This document shows, one piece after another, positions 8,114 through 17,671 of a DNA stretch of 64,000 nucleotides. Under the pieces are notes generated by a model. It searched no databases. It was not told the DNA's origin and saw only the letters and a list, made by a program, of their open reading frames with translations. Origin of the DNA: Chitinophagaceae bacterium (GTDB taxonomy: Bacteria > Bacteroidota > Bacteroidia > Chitinophagales > Chitinophagaceae); NCBI GenBank assembly GCA_016722465.1, contig JADKJC010000001.1, positions 248,001-312,000 of the forward strand, in the 5' to 3' direction. Both the position numbers and the translations under genes were made by a program. Position 1 is the first letter of the stretch, and every line of letters starts with the position of its first letter.

Positions 8114-8761
8114 ATGGCAACTATAATACTTACGGATGATCATATTTTGCTTCGAAATGGGCTGGCATCATTGGTAAAAAGTCTTGGGCATGCGGTACTG
8201 TTTGAAGCAGACAACGGAAAAGACTTTATTAAAAAATTTAACCCCGCCATTACTCCCGACATTGTACTGATGGATATCAATATGCCCGAAATGGACGGCT
8301 TTGAAACCACCCTCTGGCTCAAGCAAAACCATCCCAAAACAAAAGTAGTAGCATTAAGTATGTACGACAATGAAAGTGCCATCATCCGCATGATGAAGTG
8401 TGGTGCCAAAGGATACATTCTCAAAGACAGCGATCCTGCGGAATTGAAAGAGGCCATTGAATCAATTCTCACAAAAGGGTATTACTATTCTGAATTGGTG
8501 AACAGCAAGATTATGCAGGCATTCAACAATTTTGATGATGCCGATAGTGACATCAAAAACCTGGTACAGATATCAGAGAAGGAAACAGAATTTTTAAAAA
8601 TGATCTGTACCGAACTAACCTATAAAGAGATCGCAGACAAAATGAAAGTAAGCCCCCGTACCGTAGACAATTACCGGGATAGCCTTTTTGAGAAACTGCA
8701 TGTAAAAACAAGGGTTGGGCTGGCCATGTTTGCAGCCAAGAATGGGATTGTGCAGTTTTGA
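8114..8761 (+). CDS. Two-component response regulator, NarL/LuxR family
   Basis: The 215-residue protein has an N-terminal receiver domain (acidic pair D8/D9, phosphoacceptor D54 in VLMDINMPEMDGF, a conserved Ser in ALSMYDN and Lys in GYILKDSDP). It ends in a LuxR-type helix-turn-helix (about 150-212: TYKEIADKMKVSPRTVDNYR). It follows the histidine kinase by 20 bp and is the obvious cognate partner. The paired AGGGTG/CACCCT sites upstream of the operon would fit autoregulation by a dimeric LuxR-type protein, but this is an inference. Confidence 0.95.
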   Translation: MATIILTDDHILLRNGLASLVKSLGHAVLFEADNGKDFIKKFNPAITPDIVLMDINMPEMDGFETTLWLKQNHPKTKVVALSMYDNESAIIRMMKCGAKGYILKDSDPAELKEAIESILTKGYYYSELVNSKIMQAFNNFDDADSDIKNLVQISEKETEFLKMICTELTYKEIADKMKVSPRTVDNYRDSLFEKLHVKTRVGLAMFAAKNGIVQF

Positions 8762-8807
8762 TTAAACCAGTATTCTGTATTGAACACTGCTGCAGGCAAA
8801 GATACCG

Positions 8808-9203
8808 TTATAATGTTTCCTGTTCATCTTTATGCCCCGGCTTCCAGATCAAATAATAAAATGCCAGCAGCAATATCCCGGTTATGAAAGGCACAATTGC
8901 CAGGTGCTTGAAAGTATAGCCAAAAAAAAGCGGAAAAGTATCAAAATGTAAAAACTCACTGATCATCCAGTAAGAGTTGGCGGCAATCCAAACCACGATG
9001 GCCAGATTATGGCACAGCTCACTCATATATTGCCGGTTACGGTATGCTATAATAATTGCGATTACCATAGTAGGAATAATCATTGCAATACCCAATGGCC
9101 GCCAGATCATACACCAGCTGATGTCTTTAAACAACCAGAAAACAATATGCAGGTTTTCCATCTTCCGGTAATGCAGCGGAATGCTATAGGTATCATTGCC
9201 CAT
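8808..9203 (-). CDS. Small membrane protein, unknown function
   Basis: The 131 residues carry three or four hydrophobic helices (about 34-54, 64-82 and 100-120), a polar His/Lys N-terminus and a charged C-terminal tail (KPGHKDEQETL). The sequence (WCMIWRPLGIAMIIP, NLAIVVWIAANSYWM) resembles an uncharacterised family common in Bacteroidota. It converges on the response regulator gene. The ATG at 9203 may be preceded by an alternative internal Met (residue 15) as the true start. Confidence 0.7.
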   Translation of the reverse strand: MGNDTYSIPLHYRKMENLHIVFWLFKDISWCMIWRPLGIAMIIPTMVIAIIIAYRNRQYMSELCHNLAIVVWIAANSYWMISEFLHFDTFPLFFGYTFKHLAIVPFITGILLLAFYYLIWKPGHKDEQETL

Positions 9204-9393
9204 ATTTTTTATTTAAGCAACAAATATAAATTATTGCAGTAACCGAAACACAGGATAACGAAGATGCACCGGTTCGTAATACACAGGATACCATTAAATA
9301 AATACAGCCAGCCGCAGGTAGAACATTTTTCACAAGCTACCATAATTTTGAACTGGTGCTCAGTAAAAGCATTCTACAATATTGAGTTCCTGC

Positions 9394-9431
9394 TTACCCC
9401 TCTCCCTAAGGAGAGGGGATGGGGGTGAGGT
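9394..9431. repeat. Palindromic GC-rich repeat, intergenic
   Basis: Perfect 9-bp arms CCCCTCTCC / GGAGAGGGG enclose CTAA and are followed by a G-rich tail (ATGGGGGTGAGGT). It is similar in design, but not in exact sequence, to the intragenic copies in rarA and aspS, and belongs to a widespread class of short dispersed palindromes. Confidence 0.7.
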
Positions 9432-9467
9432 AAAACAGCAGGCACTAAACATCAAAACCACCCCAAT

Positions 9468-9493
9468 AAAAAAGCCGGAACTTCCGTTCCGGC
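9468..9493 (-). terminator. Rho-independent terminator of the DUF4476 gene
   Basis: On the minus strand, GCCGGAAC-GGAA-GTTCCGGC is a perfect 8-bp stem followed by six T residues. It starts 23 bases after the stop codon of the gene ending at 9517. Confidence 0.9.
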
Positions 9494-9516
9494 CTGTGTT
9501 CAACAATTCAATAAAC

Positions 9517-10248
9517 CTATTTGTAGTTCTGAATATACCTGAGCAGCTCCTCTTTATTGCTGCTGAAAGTAAAAGCATCTGCTACAGAATAATATTCCCT
9601 TTTATCTACTGTGTACTTATAAGCGTATTTGGCTATTTCCAGTTTGTTGTTTTCAAAACTGAAGGATTCCATCAGCTCTTTGATCTGTGCTGTAGTAAAA
9701 TAATCTGATGCTATCACCTGCTTCGAAATATTCATCCGGGTATTTTCAAAAACTTCTTTGTTCAAAGACTCTTTGAAACGATTGAACGATTGTGCATTCA
9801 TTGCCCTGCCGGTATTATCATAGTTATTATTCCAGTTATAATTACCATTGCCATCATCGCCCCAGTCATCATCGTCGTTTCCGTTATTCCAGGTATTGAT
9901 TGGCTGCTCGTCAAAAAATGCCTTGCCAAACCTGTTGATGGTAATATCAACATGATACTGTGGCTTTACATAAACATTGGCGCTGTACACCAACTGGTAG
10001 TTGCCGTTGCCGAAAATATTGTTGCGGCCGTGATTCTTTTTCTGCTGGTAAACCTTGATGGCATGATAACCGGGTGTAAGGTTATTCAGCACAAAACTGT
10101 TGTTGTCTGCCCTGTACTTATTTCCATCGATCATGATCCTGGTGGATGCATTGCTGCCTGATGTGATACTGATCCTAGATGAATTTGGAAAAGCATAATT
10201 GGTTGCAGCAAGTAAAACGGCGGTTAAGAGTGTAAATGTCTTTTTCAT
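9517..10248 (-). CDS. DUF4476 domain exported protein
   Basis: The natural start is the ATG at 10248 (MKKTFTLLTAVLLAATNYA), which gives a signal peptide and a 243-residue protein. The frame is open further upstream, but that extension is non-coding in character. The N-terminal half has beta-strand-like segments (RIMIDGNKYRADNNSFVLNNL, GYHAIKVYQ) of a PEGA-like type. The middle is an Asn/Asp/Gly/Trp-rich linker, and the C-terminal 90 residues form the helical DUF4476 domain (FNRFKESLNKEVFENTRM … EELLRYIQNYK). The function of DUF4476 is unknown. The gene is divergent from the alpha-2-macroglobulin gene with 199 bp between. Confidence 0.85.
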   Translation of the reverse strand: MKKTFTLLTAVLLAATNYAFPNSSRISITSGSNASTRIMIDGNKYRADNNSFVLNNLTPGYHAIKVYQQKKNHGRNNIFGNGNYQLVYSANVYVKPQYHVDITINRFGKAFFDEQPINTWNNGNDDDDWGDDGNGNYNWNNNYDNTGRAMNAQSFNRFKESLNKEVFENTRMNISKQVIASDYFTTAQIKELMESFSFENNKLEIAKYAYKYTVDKREYYSVADAFTFSSNKEELLRYIQNYK

Positions 10249-10447
10249 AATAATGTTCTCCTTTGCCCATATAAAATTCAAACGCTGTGCCGATGGCCAA
10301 AAAAGAAAACATAATAAATAGTTAAAGAAAAACTTAATACATCTTTTATGCAAACTGCAACCCTGCATCATCTGTTCACTGTCACTATATTTGATGGAGG
10401 GTTTACAACCTTTCAACAAATTGTATCTTGTACTATAAACAGAAAAT

Positions 10448-12577
10448 ATGTTCCTAAAGAAAATCTCATTGCTGGCAATTTTGATTACAGCAATCACCGG
10501 TACTACCATGGCACAAAAGGATACTGAATACAAATCTCAATGGAAAAAAGTAGAAGCACTGGAGAAAAAAGGTCTTCCGGCATCCGCATTAAAAGAAGTG
10601 CTGGCTATTTACAAGCTGTCCGTAAAAGATAATAATGATGCCCAGCAGGTAAAAAGCTGTATGTACCAAATAAAATACAGGAACCTTGTAGAAGAAGAAA
10701 GCCAGGAAAAGAATATCTTTTTTGTTGATACACTGATTGCAAAAGCTAAGTCGCCTGCAAAGAATATTTTACAAAGTATGCAGGCAGAAATGTTCTGGCA
10801 ATACCTGCAAAACAATCGCTGGAAATTTTATGACCGCACTAAACTGGCAGAAGAAAAAAGTAAAGACATCAGCACCTGGAGTTTGGATAAACTGCATGCC
10901 AGCATCATAAAATTATACAAAGCATCCATTGATGTAAAAAGCGAATCCATTTTAAAACAGACCAAATTAGATAGCTTTGATCCGATCATTATTAAAGGAG
11001 AAAATACCCGTAATCTCCGGCCAACATTATATGACTTTTTAGCTTTCAGGGCACTGGAGTATTTTATGACGAATGACCCCGGAATTACCAGGCCAGCTTA
11101 CCAGTTTACGATCAATGATCCCATTGCTTTTGCACCCGCAAGTGAATTTGTACAGCATCGTTTTAAAACAAATGACAGTGGTTCTTTGCATTATCATGCG
11201 CTGCTATTACTGCAGGATATTTTAAGTTTTCATATCACAGATGTAAAAAGCGATGCCCTGCTTGACGCAGATCTGGCCAGATTGAATTTTGTACACCAGC
11301 ATGCCGTAAACGAGGATAAAGAAAAACTGTATGAAGCGGCATTAAAAAACCTGGAAGAAAAACACTATGACAACGACGCAGCAGCGCAGGCGATGTACTT
11401 AAGGGCAAAAATTTACCATGATAAAGGACAAGACTATGATCCTTTTATAAAACCAGGTAATCAATACGAAATAAAAAGAGCTAAAGAATTGTGTGAACGT
11501 GCCATTGCAAAATTCCCTAAAAGTGAAGGGGGCATCAATGCACAAAACCTGGTGAACATGATTGAACAGCCATCAATGAGTTTGGAAACAGAAAAAGTAA
11601 ATGTGCCTGACCAGGCATTCAGAACACTCGTGAAATATAAAAATGTAAAAACTGTTTATTTCCGGCTGGTTAAAATTACCAGGAACGAGATTATGAAGAT
11701 TGACCGGAGAGATTATGAAAAGATGTGGCAGGATTATATTTCACTTAAACCATTTAAAAGCTGGAGTGTAGCCCTCCCTGATCTATTGGATTACCAGGAA
11801 CATGCAACTGAAATAAAAGTAGATGGATTAACCAATGGCCAGTATTTTATTCTTGCCAGCATTGATGAAAATTTTTCGTTGCAGAAAAATATCATTGCCA
11901 AACAGTTGACTTATGTAAGTAATATCAGCTATATCCACAACAGCGAAAATGAATACTATGTATTGAACAGGGATAATGGCCTGCCTTTGGCAAATACAAA
12001 AGTGCAGGTTTGGGAATCGAAATATGATTACAATAAAAGCCAGTATATTGAATTAAAAGCAGAACAATATACTGCCGATAAAAATGGTTTATTTAAAATA
12101 AATAAATCAACAGTCTACAGATCCATTCAACTGCAGCTTACCAATGGCAATGATGAATTGTTCCTGAATGAGAATGACAACAGTTATTATGGTTATGATA
12201 CCTACCAACAGCCCGAGCTGAAAACACAGGCATTTCTGTTTACAGACCGGTCTATTTACCGCCCCGGTCAAACAGTTTATTTTAAAGGTATCGTCATTAA
12301 AAAGGAAAATAAAGCTGCCGGAAGTAAGGTTGTTCCGGCTTTTAGGTCCACTATACAATTAATGGATGCCAATGGGCAAAAACTGGGTGAACTCTCTATG
12401 GTCACCAATGAATATGGTTCTTATCATGGAACTTTTAAATTACCAGAAGGATCATTGAACGGACAATTCAGCTTGTACGATTCGGCGGCAAATGGCAATA
12501 GTTATTTTAGTGTGGAGGAATATAAACGGCCGAAATTTTCAGTTGAAATAAAAAACCATCGGGTACTTACCGGGTGA
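10448..12577 (+). CDS. Alpha-2-macroglobulin family protein, N-terminal part (frameshifted)
   Basis: It begins with a signal peptide (MFLKKISLLAILITAITGTTMAQ) and a long alpha-helical region. A macroglobulin MG2 domain follows near residues 595-700 (TDRSIYRPGQTVYFKGIV is diagnostic). The frame ends prematurely at 12577, where an A-run (12550-12555) is one base short. Adding one A joins VEIKKPSGTYRVNDS in frame to the gene part at 12574-16557. The complete protein would be about 2036 residues, normal for Bacteroidota macroglobulins. These are envelope proteins thought to trap proteases. The DUF4476 gene is divergent upstream. Confidence 0.88.
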   Translation: MFLKKISLLAILITAITGTTMAQKDTEYKSQWKKVEALEKKGLPASALKEVLAIYKLSVKDNNDAQQVKSCMYQIKYRNLVEEESQEKNIFFVDTLIAKAKSPAKNILQSMQAEMFWQYLQNNRWKFYDRTKLAEEKSKDISTWSLDKLHASIIKLYKASIDVKSESILKQTKLDSFDPIIIKGENTRNLRPTLYDFLAFRALEYFMTNDPGITRPAYQFTINDPIAFAPASEFVQHRFKTNDSGSLHYHALLLLQDILSFHITDVKSDALLDADLARLNFVHQHAVNEDKEKLYEAALKNLEEKHYDNDAAAQAMYLRAKIYHDKGQDYDPFIKPGNQYEIKRAKELCERAIAKFPKSEGGINAQNLVNMIEQPSMSLETEKVNVPDQAFRTLVKYKNVKTVYFRLVKITRNEIMKIDRRDYEKMWQDYISLKPFKSWSVALPDLLDYQEHATEIKVDGLTNGQYFILASIDENFSLQKNIIAKQLTYVSNISYIHNSENEYYVLNRDNGLPLANTKVQVWESKYDYNKSQYIELKAEQYTADKNGLFKINKSTVYRSIQLQLTNGNDELFLNENDNSYYGYDTYQQPELKTQAFLFTDRSIYRPGQTVYFKGIVIKKENKAAGSKVVPAFRSTIQLMDANGQKLGELSMVTNEYGSYHGTFKLPEGSLNGQFSLYDSAANGNSYFSVEEYKRPKFSVEIKNHRVLTG

Positions 12578-15500
12578 ATGACAGCATTAAAGTAACCGGC
12601 ACGGCAAAAGCCTACGCAGGTAATGATGTAGATGGAGCCGCTGTAAAATACAGGGTGGTCAGAAAAGTGCAACACCCTATCTGGTGGGGTTATGGTGGTT
12701 ATATCCGCAAAGGAAGGGGAATACCTTATGGAAGAAATGAGCAAGTGGAAATAACCAATGGCACTGCAACCACAGATAGTAAAGGTGAATTCAATATTAC
12801 CTTCAAAGCACTACCCGACGAAAGTGTTCCTAAAAAAGACCAGCCCACTTTTTATTACGAAGTAAGTGCAGATGTTACTGACCTGAATGGTGAAACAAGA
12901 ACTGGTGAAACTTCCGTAGCAGTCGCTTATCAATCATTGCAACTGGAAATAAAACTGGATGAAAAAATACCTGCAGACAGTTTGAAAAATATATTGGTAA
13001 GAAGCACTAACCTGAATGATATTGAAGAAAAGGCAAGTGTAACAGTAAGCATTCAGCAACTGAAAAGTCCTGGTAAAATATTCAGGGAAAGGTATTGGGG
13101 CCAACCCGACCAGTTTGTAATGAGCAGGGATGAATACTATGGATTGTTTCCTTACGATGTTTACAAAAATGAGAACGAAGTTCAGCACTATACATTGGGA
13201 GATAAAGTATTTGATAAAACTGACTCTACTAATAAACCGGTTATCGTTTCTGGTTTCCTGTTTAGAGCAGGCTGGTATAAAGTAACTGCCGTTGGGAAAG
13301 ATAAATATGGTGAAGATGTGAAAGCTGAGAAATATCTCCAGCTTACTGCCAATGAAACAATGAACACAGTGCCAGTTACTGTAAATGTTACTAAGGCGAA
13401 AGCTGAACCCGGTGAAAAAATCAGCTATAATATCCAAACTGGTTTTGATAACATCTGGCTGATACATACCCTTTCAACAATGGACAGTTCTGCTGCCGTT
13501 AACTACACTCCCGTTCAATCAATAAAGCCATACCATAAAGAAATTTTAATAACAGAAAATGACCGGGGAGGTATGGCCATGAGTTATGCTTTTGTAAAAC
13601 ACAATCGTGTTTACAGTGGTAATGAAAGTTTTGATATACCCTGGAGCAATAAAGAACTGAATATTTCCTATCAAACATTCCGTGATAAATTATTACCCGG
13701 TGCAAATGAAAAATGGACAGTGAAAATTAGTGGAAATAAAGGGGAAAAAGTAAGCGCTGAAATGCTGGCAGGAATGTATGATGCAAGTTTAGATCAGTTT
13801 AAGCCGCATGGATGGAACAGGTTAAATATCTGGCCGGGCTTATTACATAATATTAACTGGACCGGGAATTCCTTTACCATTTTAAATTCAGAGATATTCA
13901 ACAGGAGAGAGTACCCTTATATCGATAACGTTTTAAAATCGTATGACAGGTTGTTAAATGCCTATAAAAGATATGCCCTGGATGATGTGGTAGTAGCTGG
14001 ATATGGCAGAAGGGAAAAAAGCCTTAGCAAAAAGGAGGCGATGCCGGTTGCCCAGGTAAATGCTGCTGTTCCATCAGCTGACAGGGAAAACATGGTTACT
14101 ACTGATGTCTACGATTCCTTAGGAAATGTATCAGGTGAAAAGGTAATCCTTGTTGAAAAGACTAACCAACAAAAAACCGAGTCCATACAGATCCGAAAAA
14201 ACTTCAACGAAACCGCTTTCTTCTTTCCTGATTTAACTACGGATGCGGAAGGCAATACTTCCTTTGGTTTTACCATGCCGGAAGCGCTAACGGAGTGGAA
14301 GTTGATGACGCTGGCACATACAAAAGACCTGGCCAGTGGTTATTCAGAGAAAAAAGTGATCACACAAAAGCCATTGATGGTGCAGCCCAATGCCCCAAGG
14401 TTTATGAGGGAAGGCGACCGGATGGAGTTTAGTGCCAAGATTGTAAACCTCAGTGACAGTGAACTAACAGGTACTACTACATTAGAATTATTGGATGCTG
14501 CTACCAACCAACCGGTAGACGGCTGGTTTAAGAATATTTTTCCGAACCAGTACTTTACAGTAGGGGCAGGGCAAAGTGCAGCAGTAAAATTCCCGGTGGA
14601 GATCCCATTCAATTTCAACAGTGCCATCACTTACAGGATTGTTGCAAAAGCAGCGGCATTTTCTGATGGGGAAGAAATGGCCTTGCCGGTTCTCACCAAC
14701 CGCATGCTGGTTACTGAAAGTATGCCGTTGAATTTGAGAAATACCAACAAAAAAGATTTCAGTTTTGGAAAGCTTGTCAACAGCGGTAGCAGTCAAACCA
14801 TCCGTACTCATGCACTTACTGTTGAGTACACAAGTAATCCTGCCTGGTATGCAGTGCAGGCACTCCCCTATCTGATGGAATATCCTTATGAATGTGCGGA
14901 ACAAACTTTCAACAGGTATTACGCCAATACACTGGCCGCTTATATCAGCAATACCATTCCAACAATTAAACTGGTTTTTGAAAAATGGAAAACCTCAGAT
15001 ACAGCTGCATTGCTTTCCAATCTTCAAAAAAACGAAGAATTAAAATCAGCCTTATTGCAGGAAACGCCGTGGGTATTGGATGCCCAAAGTGAAACACAGC
15101 AAAAGAAAAACATTGCTTTGCTGTTCGACATGGTACGCATGAGCAGTGAAACATCAAAGAGCCTTGAAAAGCTGAAAGAAATGCAGAGTGAGAACGGTGG
15201 TTTTGTATGGTTCAAAGGCGGGCCAGATGACAGGTACATCACCCAGTACATCATCACCGGCATTGGCCATTTAAGAAAACTCAATGCTTTATCCGTGAAT
15301 GAAACGCAACAGCTAAGAAATATTATGGGCATTGTTAAAAAAGGGATTCCATACCTGGATAAAAAAATAAAAGAGGACTATGATTATTTGTTAAAACACA
15401 AAATAAATCTGAGCTGGAACAATCTCAATGATCTTGTCATCCAGTATTTATACATGCGTAGCCTTTTTACAGAGACTGCAGTACCAGCCGCTTCTCAAAA

Positions 15501-16557
15501 AGCTTATAATTACTATTTAGGCCAGAGCAAACAATACTGGTTAAAAAACAGTAAGTACATGCAGGCTATGATCGCTTTGGTATTGCAACGCAATAAGGAA
15601 ACTAAAACTGCAACAGCCATCATCCGTTCATTAAAAGAAAACTCCATCAGCAATGAAGAGATGGGGATGTACTGGAAAGAATGGAACAATAGTGGCTGGC
15701 TCTGGCACCAGGCACCCATCGAAAGCCAGGCCATGATAATCGAGGCATTTACCGAAATAGATAAAAAGCAAAATACAATTGATGACCTGAAAATATGGTT
15801 GCTTAAACAAAAGCAAACACAAAACTGGAAAACAACCAAAGCTACTGCAGAAGCCTGCTATGCATTGTTATTAAACGGCAGCGACTGGCTGAAAACGGAA
15901 AAAGAAGTATTCATTAAATTAGGCAATACCATCATTAGCAGTAAAGATGGTGATACCGAAGCAGGTACGGGTTATTTCAAAAAAAGAATTGAAGGAAAGG
16001 ATGTAAAAGCAGAGATGGGAAATATTTCAGTAACCATTCAACCATCCAATCCTTCCACCATACCTCAATCTACTTCCTGGGGAAGTGTTTACTGGCAATA
16101 TTTTGAAGACCTTGACAAAATAACTTCAGCGGCAACGCCATTAAAACTCAGTAAGCAATTGTTTGCAGAGAGAAACTCCGATAAAGGCCCGGTGCTGGAA
16201 GCGCTTGAAGATGGTGCCACTATAAAAGTGGGGGATAAAATAAAAGTGAGGATTGAATTAAAGGTAGATCGTGACATGGAATATGTACACATGAAAGATA
16301 TGAGGGCGGCCTGTATGGAACCGGTAAATGTGATCAGCGGCTACCGGTACCAGGGAGGCCTTGGTTACTATGAAAGCACCAAAGATGCCAGCACCAACTT
16401 TTTCTTTAGCTGGCTGAATAAAGGCACTTATGTTTTTGAATACCCCTTATTTGTAACACACCAGGGAAATTTCAGCAATGGCATTACAACCATCCAATGT
16501 ATGTATGCGCCTGAGTTTACCAGCCATAGTGAGGGTGTGAGAGTAACTGTGGAATAA
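12574..16557 (+). CDS. Alpha-2-macroglobulin family protein, C-terminal part with thioester motif (frameshifted)
   Basis: This is the continuation of the gene that starts at 10448. It contains the MG3-MG6 beta domains, the bait-region domain (FDNIWLIHTLSTMDS … NISYQ), the A2M domain (ITEND, NFNETAFFFPDLTTDAEG) and a CAEQ thioester motif in YPYECAEQTFNRYYA (Cys near residue 774). The TED alpha-toroid and receptor-binding-like end follow (YVHMKDMRAACMEP). CxEQ allows covalent trapping of proteases in family members. Around residues 469-476 a short stretch DDVVVAGYGRREK mimics the plug signature of SusC/TonB receptors and is unusual here. The apparent ATG at 12574 is an artefact of the frameshift. 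Confidence 0.88.
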   Translation: MNDSIKVTGTAKAYAGNDVDGAAVKYRVVRKVQHPIWWGYGGYIRKGRGIPYGRNEQVEITNGTATTDSKGEFNITFKALPDESVPKKDQPTFYYEVSADVTDLNGETRTGETSVAVAYQSLQLEIKLDEKIPADSLKNILVRSTNLNDIEEKASVTVSIQQLKSPGKIFRERYWGQPDQFVMSRDEYYGLFPYDVYKNENEVQHYTLGDKVFDKTDSTNKPVIVSGFLFRAGWYKVTAVGKDKYGEDVKAEKYLQLTANETMNTVPVTVNVTKAKAEPGEKISYNIQTGFDNIWLIHTLSTMDSSAAVNYTPVQSIKPYHKEILITENDRGGMAMSYAFVKHNRVYSGNESFDIPWSNKELNISYQTFRDKLLPGANEKWTVKISGNKGEKVSAEMLAGMYDASLDQFKPHGWNRLNIWPGLLHNINWTGNSFTILNSEIFNRREYPYIDNVLKSYDRLLNAYKRYALDDVVVAGYGRREKSLSKKEAMPVAQVNAAVPSADRENMVTTDVYDSLGNVSGEKVILVEKTNQQKTESIQIRKNFNETAFFFPDLTTDAEGNTSFGFTMPEALTEWKLMTLAHTKDLASGYSEKKVITQKPLMVQPNAPRFMREGDRMEFSAKIVNLSDSELTGTTTLELLDAATNQPVDGWFKNIFPNQYFTVGAGQSAAVKFPVEIPFNFNSAITYRIVAKAAAFSDGEEMALPVLTNRMLVTESMPLNLRNTNKKDFSFGKLVNSGSSQTIRTHALTVEYTSNPAWYAVQALPYLMEYPYECAEQTFNRYYANTLAAYISNTIPTIKLVFEKWKTSDTAALLSNLQKNEELKSALLQETPWVLDAQSETQQKKNIALLFDMVRMSSETSKSLEKLKEMQSENGGFVWFKGGPDDRYITQYIITGIGHLRKLNALSVNETQQLRNIMGIVKKGIPYLDKKIKEDYDYLLKHKINLSWNNLNDLVIQYLYMRSLFTETAVPAASQKAYNYYLGQSKQYWLKNSKYMQAMIALVLQRNKETKTATAIIRSLKENSISNEEMGMYWKEWNNSGWLWHQAPIESQAMIIEAFTEIDKKQNTIDDLKIWLLKQKQTQNWKTTKATAEACYALLLNGSDWLKTEKEVFIKLGNTIISSKDGDTEAGTGYFKKRIEGKDVKAEMGNISVTIQPSNPSTIPQSTSWGSVYWQYFEDLDKITSAATPLKLSKQLFAERNSDKGPVLEALEDGATIKVGDKIKVRIELKVDRDMEYVHMKDMRAACMEPVNVISGYRYQGGLGYYESTKDASTNFFFSWLNKGTYVFEYPLFVTHQGNFSNGITTIQCMYAPEFTSHSEGVRVTVE

Positions 16558-16910
16558 ACTGAGGTGGTGCGTACCTCAAATCGATAAGTACCAGGGATTA
16601 AGCTTGGAAATCTGCCCACAGGCTGGTGGATTGAAGCGAGCCCCTGTGAAGCTGGCACCCGGCCATTTTGCCCGAGTTGAAGCGTAAAGCTGCAGCTGGT
16701 ATATGGACAAACTCATATAGCCCCCTGTAAAATTGGACTATATGGGTCAGATGGCTCACAGCGCCCAGTCCCTGCACGCCGGTTTCAGAGTAAAATCGGC
16801 AAAAAAAAATCAAAATCAGCCTTGCTTTTTAGGCGCAAACCCTTACCTTCGCTGCCCGTTATAATATTTGGCGGGAACTAAACAATTTTTTTAATCATAA
16901 AATCAGGGAA
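16558..16910. other. Unexplained intergenic region with stem-loops, before rpsF
   Basis: It has no credible protein. Arms CACAGG/CCTGTG (16617-16650) and CATATAG/CTATATG (about 16714-16744) can form stems, and TTGAAGCG occurs twice (about 16632 and 16678). GC content is higher than in usual spacers up to about 16790. The last 60 bases are AT-rich and contain TTATAATATTTGG (about 16860), a likely promoter for the ribosomal operon. The structured part could be an RNA or a degenerate element, but I match no known RNA family. Confidence 0.4.
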
Positions 16911-17264
16911 ATGAGCAACTACGAATTGATGGTGATTTTTACCCCTGTGCTTTCTGAAGAGGAATTTAAAGCCGCTCAGAATAAATACGCTGCCTTAGTA
17001 AAAGAAAATGGCGGAGAAGTATTGCACACCAATCCCTGGGGACTAAAATCACTGGCCTATCCAATTGCCAAAAAGACCACCGGTCTTTACTGGGTATTGG
17101 AATACACAGCGCCAACCAGCTTCAATGAAAAGTTGAAAATTCAACTTTTACGTGACGAATCAGTGATGCGTCACATGTATACTGTACTCGACAAATACGC
17201 CGTTGAGTATAATACTAAAAAGAGAGGTGGCGTACGTTCATCAACAGAAAAAGCGGAGGCATAA
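16911..17264 (+). CDS. rpsF: 30S ribosomal protein S6
   Basis: The 117-residue protein has the S6 pattern [19 protein letters not shown] … [25 protein letters not shown] … [13 protein letters not shown]. It binds 16S rRNA in the platform together with S18. It opens the rpsF-rpsR-rplI operon, with rpsR starting two bases after its stop codon. The C-terminal tail is basic and Ser/Glu-rich, as in many Bacteroidota. Confidence 0.98.
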   Translation: MSNYELMVIFTPVLSEEEFKAAQNKYAALVKENGGEVLHTNPWGLKSLAYPIAKKTTGLYWVLEYTAPTSFNEKLKIQLLRDESVMRHMYTVLDKYAVEYNTKKRGGVRSSTEKAEA

Positions 17265-17266
17265 TC

Positions 17267-17533
17267 ATGGCAAAAGCAAACGAAATCAAATACCTTACAG
17301 CCATCAAAGCTGATAAGCGTCCAAAAAAGTACTGCCGCTTTAAGAAAATGGGCATCCACTATATTGATTATAAGGATGGCGATTTTTTAAAAAAATTTTT
17401 GAATGAGCAGGGTAAGTTATTACCACGCCGCCTTACAGGTAACTCATTAAAGTACCAGCGTAAAGTGGGTGAAGCAGTAAAGAAAGCCCGTCAAATGGCG
17501 ATACTGCCCTACGTAACAGATCTTTTAAAATAA
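17267..17533 (+). CDS. rpsR: 30S ribosomal protein S18
   Basis: An 88-residue basic protein with the S18 core ([24 protein letters not shown] … [33 protein letters not shown]). Only one Cys is present, so this is a zinc-free type. It lies between rpsF and rplI and partners S6 in the ribosome. Confidence 0.98.
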   Translation: MAKANEIKYLTAIKADKRPKKYCRFKKMGIHYIDYKDGDFLKKFLNEQGKLLPRRLTGNSLKYQRKVGEAVKKARQMAILPYVTDLLK

Positions 17534-17671
17534 TTTTTTCACCACCCTAATTTGGGTTTGCCGTAAAGGCGCTGAGTCGTTAAGTTAGCAATTCTTCTAA
17601 ACGACTAAACAGCTTAACGGGAGATTTAAAGAAAGTGCGCCAAAGGCGACATTGGGTAAAAATGCAAAACA

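Larger units (their letters stand above)
9204..9516. other. Intergenic stretch with palindromic repeat and terminator
   Basis: It holds a palindromic repeat at 9394-9431 and the DUF4476 gene terminator at 9468-9493. Nothing else coding is convincing here. Open frames through the palindrome encode the SPPSPLLRERG-type peptide often mis-annotated at such repeats. Confidence 0.6.
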
